Shown here piece by piece: positions 54,349-63,500 of a stretch of 64,000 nucleotides of DNA. A program made the translations under genes and the position numbers. How positions within the stretch are numbered: the stretch's first letter is position 1; each line of letters opens with the position of its first letter. The notes beneath the pieces are model-generated. The model had not been told where the DNA came from. It ran no database searches and was given only the letters and a program-made list of their open reading frames with translations. Source of the stretch: Lachnospiraceae bacterium. GTDB lineage: Bacteria > Bacillota > Clostridia > Lachnospirales > Lachnospiraceae. Where the stretch lies: assembly GCA_017437785.1 (NCBI GenBank), contig JAFRXH010000091.1:1-64000 (forward strand), read 5' to 3'.

Positions 54349-55326
54349 CTATCGAATCTCAGACTGAAACACTTTATTCGGATCAGTTTCAATAAACTTC
54401 GCATCATCTTCTAAACTCCTGAAAAGAACATAATACTCCGGCTTTAATCTATTCAATTCCTGTTCATATTTATTATACGCTTCATCCTTCACGCTCCCCC
54501 ACTCGTCAACTTCAGAATCATCTGCAGGACAAATGATATTTGACACTACAATCCTGTTACCATTTTCAGATAAATAATACTCTGTAAAGCTCGCCTCACC
54601 CATACCCTGCCACATTCCAAAGCTTTCTTCCGCCAAATCCCAACCATCTGATCTTTGTATCACATACCAGTTAAAGAAACCTCCTGCATGAACAGTTCCT
54701 CCACTTTTAGAGTAGATTTCTTTAACAACTCCATCCACCTGAGAATAAACATGTCCGGAATAGTCCTGCTCACCTTCTTTACAGATCACAATCATGTCAA
54801 CATTTCCATCATGCGTAACATCACCCAAAAATACCTTATCATCAATACTGGAATAATTACTTTGAAAGTGGTCTTTATATTTACCCATATTATCACTCTC
54901 ATCATCAGATGTTTGCTCAGTTACTGTATCATCATTCAAATAATCACCTGATCGAGAGTCCGAAGTAAACGGATCAGCAAGCTCAGTTTTAACACTTTGA
55001 CGAACAACTTTGACTTTCTTATCATCTTCATCATCTTCATAATTTTCATAATAGTCATCTAAAGCATCAAGTTCGACATTAGAGAACGGATCCGGCGGGT
55101 TCCTTTTCTTCCCAAGAGAATCCGTTAACTTGATTACAACGAAGATCAACAATAATGCTACAATTGCCACCCCTGCATAACTGATGACAGCATTATACGT
55201 CTTTTTATTTTTAATTGTTTCTTTTTCTTCTTTATCTGCGGTGTATAGTGCATTTACCGATGTTCCACAATACTTGCAGAATAAAGATTCATCACTGATC
55301 TCTTTTCCACATTTCCAACAAAACAT
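54349..55326 (-). CDS. Zinc-ribbon single-helix protein with extracellular repeat-like domain
   Basis: A 325-residue protein: zinc ribbon (FCWKCGKEI ... LFCKYCGTSV), one membrane helix (VISYAGVAIVALLLIFVVIK), a very acidic linker (DDYYENYEDDEDD), and an outer domain with an FG-GAP/VCBS-like calcium loop (GDVTHDGNVDMIVICKEG, Asp-x-Thr-x-Asp-Gly spacing). The outer domain probably binds Ca2+. A decayed piece of a related domain lies at 56260-56340. Function unknown. Confidence 0.82.
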   Translation of the reverse strand: MFCWKCGKEISDESLFCKYCGTSVNALYTADKEEKETIKNKKTYNAVISYAGVAIVALLLIFVVIKLTDSLGKKRNPPDPFSNVELDALDDYYENYEDDEDDKKVKVVRQSVKTELADPFTSDSRSGDYLNDDTVTEQTSDDESDNMGKYKDHFQSNYSSIDDKVFLGDVTHDGNVDMIVICKEGEQDYSGHVYSQVDGVVKEIYSKSGGTVHAGGFFNWYVIQRSDGWDLAEESFGMWQGMGEASFTEYYLSENGNRIVVSNIICPADDSEVDEWGSVKDEAYNKYEQELNRLKPEYYVLFRSLEDDAKFIETDPNKVFQSEIR

Positions 55327-55427
55327 ATTGTTGCCTCCATTTATCCTAAGCTTTTAGAATGCCATTATGATCTCGCCATACCTTTCAGTATAGCCTAACA
55401 CATATACTCACAATCTATATCAGATTT

Positions 55428-56150
55428 TTACAAATACCTTCCACATGAAGGGCACCTGTTTCCAACCAAGATCTCAGATCCACAGCTTTTACAAACTCTC
55501 TTTTCATTTACAACAGCATCATTTTCCTTATCTTCCTCATTTTTATATAAACCTGCTAATACAAATCCATTTAAAATATTCAACGCCAGAAAAAACCATC
55601 CAAGATCATTAAATTGAACTGACGAATAGAAAAATGCCGGTATAATAACAGATGCTGCAAAACATGCCGATGATACTTTGACATCCAAGGCAAAACGATG
55701 CTTATTATTCTTGCTAATGAAACTAATACAATAGCTGATTGCAAATAGTATTCCAATGATCCACAAGAATAGTCCCAGTAAAACTCCTGTTCCCGTCACC
55801 TTATTATCCAAAATATTAAATAATTGAAACATGCTATAGTTATCGTATGTATAGTAATCTTCAAAAACACATTCAGCTTGTGCCCTAAATACTTTCATTA
55901 CACTGGAAGAACATGTGATCACCAAAAAAACCGCCATTATTAGAAGAATATGATTTTTCGGCAAAAATTTTTCCACCACGGTTTTATCAGTTGAAACCCC
56001 TTGAACATAAGCATTTTTCTGCCTTGCATAGCTGTTATCACTTGTAGAAGGATTCGTGGCATTACTACCACTTCCGTTAACCGCCTCTCCGCATTTATAA
56101 CAGAACCGAGAATCATCATCTATCTGAGTTCCACATATTTTGCAATACAC
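55428..56150 (-). CDS. Zinc-ribbon four-helix membrane protein
   Basis: A 240-residue protein with zinc ribbons at both ends (YCKICGTQIDDDSRFCYKCG and CKSCGSEILVGNRCPSCGRY) and four hydrophobic helices between residues 70 and 200 (ILLIMAVFLVITCSSSVM; GVLLGLFLWIIGILFAISY). GTG at 56148-56150 is taken as the start because GGAGGG lies about seven bases before it; a GTG two codons earlier abuts the ribosome site. It is similar in layout to the gene at 51054-51893. Function unknown. Confidence 0.78.
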   Translation of the reverse strand: MYCKICGTQIDDDSRFCYKCGEAVNGSGSNATNPSTSDNSYARQKNAYVQGVSTDKTVVEKFLPKNHILLIMAVFLVITCSSSVMKVFRAQAECVFEDYYTYDNYSMFQLFNILDNKVTGTGVLLGLFLWIIGILFAISYCISFISKNNKHRFALDVKVSSACFAASVIIPAFFYSSVQFNDLGWFFLALNILNGFVLAGLYKNEEDKENDAVVNEKRVCKSCGSEILVGNRCPSCGRYL

Positions 56151-56259
56151 GCTCACCCCTCCTTATATAAAACATTTATCTACATCCTAATACCGGAGTA
56201 TCACAACAATTCCGGCATATTGCCGGTGTTAAACCACAAGTCCTCAGCTACGGGTACCT

Positions 56260-56340
56260 TTCTATACTACCATTTAATTGGATATAAACTTACCCGGAAT
56301 AGTCTTCACCACTTTCTCGATGGATCACATGAATATCTTT
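56260..56340 (-). pseudogene. Remnant of the 54349-type calcium-loop domain
   Basis: Minus-strand frame reads DIHVIHRESGEDYSG, stop, VYIQLNGSIE, matching DMIVICKEGEQDYSG-H-VYSQVDGVVKE of the gene at 54349-55326. It lies directly after the stop of the WG-repeat lipoprotein and carries an in-frame TAA, so it is a relic. Confidence 0.65.
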
Positions 56341-56343
56341 CTG

Positions 56344-58380
56344 CTATTCAATCGTATAAATCCCCCATTTACCATCCTTCTTTGCAAACAGCTTACCATT
56401 CTTTACTTCTGTCAGATTCTCAAACACTCCAAATGGAATGACCGTATTATTGTCAGAATCCAGCAAACCATACGCCCCATCCTTTTTTACAACCACATAT
56501 CCGTCCGTGCAGGCCGCAGCAAAAGCCCACTTGTATTGATCTCCCCAGTCTAAAACATTATCAAAGGAATAATACTCAGGATAATCGATTGCAGCTTTGG
56601 CAAGCGAATACTTGTAACTCGGATCAGTCGAACGTATCCCGTCATATATACATGGAATCACTTCTTTTCCCTTATCATTAACATAACCCCATTTTCCATC
56701 CTTCTTCACGGCCATCAGTCCATCGGAGTATGGGCATGCATCCTCATACATATAATCTGTAACGCGTTTATTATTTGTTATCACGGCAAGGCTTCCGTCT
56801 ATCGCAACTCCGGAATAAAAGGCATCCTCTCCCTGAAATTTAGAGCAGGCTACCGTTCCGCTGTATTTGTAGTTATCATCATTGATAAAAATCCCTCCGT
56901 TTCCCTCGTACGTCACAAAACACTGCTTGGCCTCATCATATTCCATCTGCAAATCGACATTTGTTCCATTTATATCAGAATGCTCGCCATAATCTTCCAG
57001 GAGGCGCAGGTTCCCATTTTCTATTGTATATGCTTCGTCGTCATAACTATACCCGGTATTAATGTAATACCCGTATGAATAAGAAACCTCTGCATAATCA
57101 GGCGAAAGAAACCAATTCCCGTTAATCTCCATCAAACCAAACTTCTTATCATCGCGTACCAGATAATAACGGTCATCAACGGGGCCACGGCAGAACGGTT
57201 CGGTATATCCATCATACGGTCTCTGCGAATACAGCAGACCATATGCCTGTTTTTCTGCTAGTTCAGGAATCTCAATCCAACCGTCTTCTATAATCTTATT
57301 ACGAAGCTCGCTTCTGTCGATAACCCAGCCATCTCCCAGAACCGTAATACCATAAGCCCTTTCTTTTGAGAGATCCAGGTGTTCGTATTTGTAATTGACA
57401 TCTGCATATTCACACTGTGTATAATCCTTGAGAATACCACTTTTAGAAAATCTGGCACTAAGGATCACCCTTTCATCTTCGTCATATGTAGTTTTCGTTA
57501 TACTATTTTTTTTATAATGAGTTTCCGTTCTTGTGGATTCATCGTATTCATACCTGTCCTCACCACCACTGCTCTTATCTGACTCAATCGTGCCATCTGC
57601 TTTATATTTTATATATCCGGGGCTGTTTCCAAGCTCATCACGTTCATATTCATACCAGTCAATAAGATTTCCATCTCCATCGTAGTCTTCCGCCTTATAC
57701 GCATATCCATTCTCATCGCGGTAATATAATGTATAAGTATCAACCGATCCATCTTTATACTTTACTTCTTTTGCAAGCTTATCGCCATCAAACACGTATT
57801 CATAATTATATCTGAAACTTTTACCTTCAGATGTAATCCCTTCTTCAGAAAGTTTATTTCCATTCTCTGCATCGTATACAATATGACTTTTAAACCCATC
57901 AGAGCCTGTATAGTCCCATACTCTTTGCCCTTCATTATCAATGCTGCGTTTAGCTTCCAGTCGTATATTTCCATCATCACCATAATCCGTACTAGCAGAC
58001 ATTTTACCTTCATCATCATAAGCATATTCCGTCCAGCTATATATTTTCCCAGCCGAATTATAATATGCTACCCTCAACGGGGCTTCACTCTGTGAATCAT
58101 CATACTCTGAAACACAAATATTCCCGAGATTATAATTCTCATCATATGACATAGCAAAACTTAATTGTTTCACATAAGTATTGTTTTCTTCTGTATATAC
58201 CTGTATATCAGACTCTTCTTTATTAGCGTCCTGAGACTGGACAGCTTTGCTTCCATCTTCATCAGTATCTATATTCTCTTCGTTACTAACACTGACGTTT
58301 TCATTTCCAGTGCCAGATGAACAACCAGTCACAAAGAATACTGTCAGCAGTACTTCAAGCAGTTTTTTCTTCACGAACAT
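56344..58380 (-). CDS. WG-repeat lipoprotein
   Basis: A 678-residue lipoprotein (lipobox FFVTGCSS, Cys20). The first 330 residues contain YD/Rhs-like short repeats (YDDEGKMSASTDYGDDGN; YYRDENGYAYKAEDYDGDGN). The C-terminal 200 residues contain WG-type repeats (GKWGYVNDKGKEVIPCIYDG; KDGAYGLLDSDNNTVIPFG; GKWGIYTIE). WG repeats form beta structures used in binding. It is exported and membrane-anchored. No toxin domain is seen at the C-terminus, which ends cleanly in a WG repeat. Confidence 0.85.
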   Translation of the reverse strand: MFVKKKLLEVLLTVFFVTGCSSGTGNENVSVSNEENIDTDEDGSKAVQSQDANKEESDIQVYTEENNTYVKQLSFAMSYDENYNLGNICVSEYDDSQSEAPLRVAYYNSAGKIYSWTEYAYDDEGKMSASTDYGDDGNIRLEAKRSIDNEGQRVWDYTGSDGFKSHIVYDAENGNKLSEEGITSEGKSFRYNYEYVFDGDKLAKEVKYKDGSVDTYTLYYRDENGYAYKAEDYDGDGNLIDWYEYERDELGNSPGYIKYKADGTIESDKSSGGEDRYEYDESTRTETHYKKNSITKTTYDEDERVILSARFSKSGILKDYTQCEYADVNYKYEHLDLSKERAYGITVLGDGWVIDRSELRNKIIEDGWIEIPELAEKQAYGLLYSQRPYDGYTEPFCRGPVDDRYYLVRDDKKFGLMEINGNWFLSPDYAEVSYSYGYYINTGYSYDDEAYTIENGNLRLLEDYGEHSDINGTNVDLQMEYDEAKQCFVTYEGNGGIFINDDNYKYSGTVACSKFQGEDAFYSGVAIDGSLAVITNNKRVTDYMYEDACPYSDGLMAVKKDGKWGYVNDKGKEVIPCIYDGIRSTDPSYKYSLAKAAIDYPEYYSFDNVLDWGDQYKWAFAAACTDGYVVVKKDGAYGLLDSDNNTVIPFGVFENLTEVKNGKLFAKKDGKWGIYTIE

Positions 58381-58641
58381 TCCAACCTCCTCGCCAATAT
58401 ATCATTTATTTATCTTTTATCATTTTACACATACATAATATGACTCTCTCCCAAAATGGATCAGAGACAAACCGAAAAGATAATACTATTCAGGACAGTT
58501 CATCCAGTTAAGTATCATAAAATAATAATACTCTATTCTCAGTATACTCCATTTATTCACATTCAAAGAACAGCCTATTAGCCCCTACATGTGATCTATG
58601 GAAGTTATCGCTCATTTACTTGGCACCCTTCAGGATATAGA

Positions 58642-59841
58642 TCAATTGATCCAAACATATACAGCTTTTCCATTAGGTCCCAGAGTTATAGCATATAATC
58701 CCGATTTCTCACGTCCTTCGGAAAAACCCGTTGTAAAGTACCCCTCTTTTGTAGGCTCAAAATAATAATTCCCACTAAAACTATGTGTTCCTATATATGC
58801 AAGCCAAAGATCAGCAACAAATTCTTTCTCACGATATTCAGATGTATCTGTATAATAACCGATTTTTATCTTATCTCCCTTAGGAATATCATTATTATTT
58901 AAAAACACGTCATAGTGATCAAATAAATGAACCCCGTCTCCGTAATATCCACAATTATTACTCCACCATTCATGATAGCTAATATCATTAACGTCTGCTA
59001 TTTTAGCATCTATAACCGTTTTTTTATCACGAATTGAATATGCTCCTCTATAATCATCCAATGCAACTTCATAAGTATATCCATGCTGATCTATCCTATA
59101 TAGCATAAGGTGCTCCATATTTTTATCAGATCCCTTATAAACTATAGTGTCAGTTGATGACATACGCATAAACAAGTCATCACTATATTTATCAGCATCT
59201 ATATATATAACATCATTTAATATATCATAAGTAAAGCCCATTTCTTCAACATATTCAAAAGGAAAGAAATGATCCCCTTTCTTTATGAAATATCCATTAG
59301 GCAGTTCATCTTTAGTATAACCTTCTTCACGTATCCTTTTGCTTTCAATCTCATCAAGAAGTGTCAGTGTTTTGTTGTATCCTGTCCATTCTGATGACTC
59401 ATCTATCAATGACGCAAGTTCCTTTGCTGAATCTATATCCGATGCATTATACTTCTGTTCCATTTCATCATAAATAGCAGAACCGATTCTACCAATATAA
59501 TCAGTAGATTCTTTATAATCTTTCATTGTTTTGAACAGATCCCTGGCTTCCTTGTAGCTGCCATCTTCAAAAAGCTTAACTGCCTTTTCATAATCAGCGC
59601 CATACTGCTCATCCAGCTTTGCCTGTTTTTCTTCTTCTCTTTGCGCGATTACAGCAGGATCCTCAGTCGGGGTTGCTTCTGCAACAGTCTCTGTTTCTTC
59701 AGGGCCACCATTCCCTATGTCAACATCCTGCACATTCTCAATATCAGTAGTTCCTGCGTTTTCCACAGATTGATTCCCACAGCCAGAAATCATAGTTGCC
59801 ATTGATAAAGCAATAACTAATGTAATCATTTTCTTTTTCAT
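58642..59841 (-). CDS. Lipoprotein with helical repeat and unique C-terminal domain
   Basis: A 399-residue lipoprotein (lipobox MISGCGNQ, Cys21). Residues about 65-170 are helical and repeat-like (DEQYGADYEKAVKLFEDGSYKEARDLFKTMKDYKEST, a pattern usual in Firmicutes lipoproteins). The C-terminal 85 residues (IGYYTDTSEYREKEFVADLW; SFSGNYYFEPTKEGYF) form a compact domain also found in the broken copy at 52378-52723. Function unknown. SD: GATAGGAG. Confidence 0.85.
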   Translation of the reverse strand: MKKKMITLVIALSMATMISGCGNQSVENAGTTDIENVQDVDIGNGGPEETETVAEATPTEDPAVIAQREEEKQAKLDEQYGADYEKAVKLFEDGSYKEARDLFKTMKDYKESTDYIGRIGSAIYDEMEQKYNASDIDSAKELASLIDESSEWTGYNKTLTLLDEIESKRIREEGYTKDELPNGYFIKKGDHFFPFEYVEEMGFTYDILNDVIYIDADKYSDDLFMRMSSTDTIVYKGSDKNMEHLMLYRIDQHGYTYEVALDDYRGAYSIRDKKTVIDAKIADVNDISYHEWWSNNCGYYGDGVHLFDHYDVFLNNNDIPKGDKIKIGYYTDTSEYREKEFVADLWLAYIGTHSFSGNYYFEPTKEGYFTTGFSEGREKSGLYAITLGPNGKAVYVWIN

Positions 59842-59956
59842 TTGTTTATACTCCTATCTCAATATAATAACCATATTCTTTTTCAATCACTGTCTCCACA
59901 AAACAAAGCATTGCTCCACACGTGTCAGATATAAATATCCTTTAACATAATCCGAA

Positions 59957-60283
59957 TTATTCCCCTGCCCCTTCGATCAGCTTGTTCATCCTGTCTCTGA
60001 TACTTTTGCCGCCATTATTACATAATTCTATACTGTTTGAGCTTTCCAGTATCACGCATATTCTTTGTGTTGCAATTCCTATCTCTGTGATGGTTCCTAT
60101 AAATCCCCATATCAAAATAGAGATTATAAGTCCGACCGCAACGATAGCTAACCAGACTCCCAATTCATATATTTGCTCTTGCGCAAACCTTGGTGTCAAA
60201 TACGTAGCTATAATCAAAGAAACAATTACGCTAATGACAAAACCAACAGTAACAAGACGATTTAAATTTTTAGAAAAATTCAT
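59957..60283 (-). CDS. Small two-helix membrane protein
   Basis: A 108-residue protein with two membrane helices (LVTVGFVISVIVSLIIATYL; LGVWLAIVAVGLIISILIWG) and a short cytosolic tail (CNNGGKSIRDRMNKLIEGAG). I do not recognise the family. It has a good ribosome site (TGGGAG) and lies in the accessory zone before the cohesin gene. Confidence 0.7.
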   Translation of the reverse strand: MNFSKNLNRLVTVGFVISVIVSLIIATYLTPRFAQEQIYELGVWLAIVAVGLIISILIWGFIGTITEIGIATQRICVILESSNSIELCNNGGKSIRDRMNKLIEGAGE

Positions 60284-60458
60284 AGCTAATCTCCCATTTC
60301 ATGTTCTATTTGATAGTTTAAACTACCCACTTACCATCTTTTCCAGTAAACAATGTGCCTTTTATACTTCAGTAAAAGAGTTTTCATACATATTTCCTTT
60401 AAAATGTTATAATTCTTTTTCCGATTTTAATCTTCATCCTAAATCCTCCAATAATCGG

Positions 60459-60488
60459 AACCGGCGGCTATAAGGCCGCCGATTCCCT
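60459..60488 (-). other. GC-rich hairpin after the cohesin gene
   Basis: GGCGGC-CTTATA-GCCGCC with flanking GGAA/TTCC-like pairs, 30 bp past the cohesin-gene stop. No U-run follows on the minus strand, so it may slow RNA decay or act with Rho rather than be an intrinsic terminator. The stretch up to 60283 holds nothing else I can identify. Confidence 0.4.
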
Positions 60489-60517
60489 TTGTTATCCTAT
60501 CACGTTCCACGCTGTCT

Positions 60518-63500
60518 TTACTTTACAGTTACCATTATAGTTATAGGCTTTCCATTTACTTTAGCAGTAATCTTTGCTTTACCGGGCTTTCTGGCTACCA
60601 GATTCTCTGTGTTATTACTGATATAAGCTATCTCCGATTTAGTGCTTGTAAAGACTACATCCTGATAAATGCCATCAAAATCAACCCATTCGGTATCGCC
60701 GGCATTCATTGTGATTGAATACTTATTCTTACCTATTGATGTGAAATCATTATCATCAAGAGTAAGATCCTCTACGCGAACATATACATAATACTTCTTT
60801 TCACCAGCTGTAGTGGTAAGGCAAGCCATTCCCTTAGCAACGGCCGTGATCTTATTCTTATTAACCGTCACTATCGAAGTATCATCGCTCTCCCATACAG
60901 GATTCTTAAGTCCCTTTATCTTTACGGTCTTGCTGGCGCCTACTGTCATATGTACCGTTCTTTCTGCATAAGGCTCGGTCTCTTTAACCTTAACCTTACA
61001 CTTAAATGCTTTACCATTGATATAAGCGGTTATTGTTGCAGACCCGGCTGCTACTCCTTCTACAACGCCTTCATCATCTACCGTTGCAACATCCGGAGCA
61101 TTGCTGCACCAATATACATCAAGATGTTCGCTGTCATAATCAAGCTTTATCTTGTATTCATTGGTCTCATCTGTAGACTTTATCTCCAGCTTCTTATCGA
61201 TCACAGGCAATGTTACATATACGTTGATCGTTCTTTCACCGTTAGTAAGTGTAATGGGAGCAGTAGTTACCTTCTTTGCCTTTACAACACCCTTCTTGCT
61301 TACTGATACGAACTTCTTATTGCTGCTGATCCAGCCCGTTTCAGGCATAGTGAACTTCTGTCCTTTGATAAGATACAGATCTGTGGTCTCTTCAGTTACA
61401 TCAGGAGCTACGCACATAGGGTCTTCCTTAGCGACACCTGGCATAACAGATCCTGATACAACCTCTACTTCACCATCTTTAAAAGTAACTGCTACATTCT
61501 CCGAATTGATGTTTGTCACATTCGACTCATTATCATTGAGATATCCAACTTTGATCGCATACTTACCAGCAGAAGCGCTCTCCTTTACATCAAACTTAAG
61601 CGTGAACATAACGCCTGTTTTGGTCGTATCCTTGTTGCCCGAAACATCATACCACTGAACCAGATTCTTTTCGATATCGGCATTAAAGGTTCCGCTGCTG
61701 AATACGTCACCCTGGGTTATAGAATTCAACGTAAGTGCGGTCGCATCATAAGATATCGATAAAGCAACAGATGCGATTCCAGGATTAGATGTCATCTTTA
61801 CAGGGATCGATATACTGTTGCCGGAAATAGTCTTGCCCTTTCCCACTTCAACTACAGCATTCTTTGTGTCAGGCTCTTCCTGACCTGTTTTTTCAACTTC
61901 TATCTCACCCGCAGTAAAGCTTACCTTAACATTCTCCGAATTGATATTTGTCACATTTGTTTCTTCATCATTAAGATATCCCAGTTCAACGGCATACTTA
62001 CCTTCAGTTGCACTGTCCTTTACTTCAAATGTCAAAGTGAACATCTCACCTGTCGCTGTAGTATCTTTGTTTTCTGCAACGTCATACCACTGGATCAGAT
62101 TCTTATCGATATCACCGGTAAAGGTTCCATTATTGAACACTTCACCCTTTGTAATAGTTTTCAGTGAAAGGACCGTAGTATTATAGCTTACTGTCAAAGC
62201 CGCCGATGCTATTCCGGGGTTCGTAGTGATCTTTACAGGTATATCTATACTCTTGCCGGCCTCAGCCTTCCCTGATCCGACTTCCATTACAGCAGTCTTA
62301 GCATCAGGCTGCTCACCGTTTCCACCTTCAACCTTAATAACGCCATCAGTAAAACTAACCTTTACATTTTCGGAATTGATATTTGTAACGTTTGCTTCAT
62401 CATTATCAAGATATCCTACCTTGACTGTATAGGATCCAGCAGTTGTACCTGACTTTACTTTAAAGCCAAGGGTAAAGGCCGTCCCTGTTGCTGTTGTATC
62501 TTTATTGCCTGAAACATCATACCACTGGATCAGATTTTTCTCTGTATCACCATTAAAAGTTCCACCGGAGAAAACTTCTCCCTTTGTGATGGATGTTAAT
62601 TCCAATGAAGCAGAATCATAGCTGACAGTCAGAGCAGCAGATGCAATGCCGGGATTTGTCTTAAGCACTACAGGGATCTCAACTGTCTCGCCTGCTTTTG
62701 CCTTATTGCCGGAAACAATCATCTCCGCTTCACTGGCAAAATCTATCTGCCCTTCTTTCCCGGGTATATCAGACATAATTGTATTATGCTGATCTACAAT
62801 ATCATTATATACTGATGATGTTGTAGCTGCTGTTACATCCAACGAATCAATGTATCCTGCTACATATCTGGCTATCTTAACTACATCACCCATTGCCACC
62901 TTAGTATCGCCAGTAACATCCGCTGCTATTTCCTCTTCTTCTGTAAGTGTAATATAACCAGCTACGGCTCTGGCCACTTTCACAACATCCCCCATAGCCA
63001 CGACACCATCACCAGTAAGATCACCCTTTACGCAATCTCCTACAGTAATCTTACCTGCATTAAATACTACGGGTACTTCCGTAGCGTTATGATCTGTAAA
63101 ATTAGCCTTCTCATCGTTAAGTAATCCAACGGATACTATATAATCACCTTTCTTTGCCGATGCATTGACAGTAAACGTTGCCGTAAACAATACTCCGTTT
63201 GTCTTTATACTGCTCTCTCCGGCATAATACCATTGAATCAATCCTTTATCATTACTCGATGTGAATGTTCCACTACTAAATACGGCACCTGCTTTTATCT
63301 CACTGAGCGTAAGTGCTGTTTTATCGTATTTAATAGAAAATGCTGCACCTGCGATTCCTGGATTCTTGCTGATAGATATGGGTATCTCAATATTTGATCC
63401 CGCCTTAGCAGAGGCACTACCAACTGTTACAGTAGCATAATCAGTTTGTACAGGTGTAGATGATGCTTTTACCGTAACAGTACATCTCGCACTAACCCCA

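Noticed and set aside
56344..58380. Rhs/polymorphic toxin
   Set aside because: YD-like repeats are present but the protein ends in WG repeats, not in a variable toxin domain, and no immunity gene pattern is evident.
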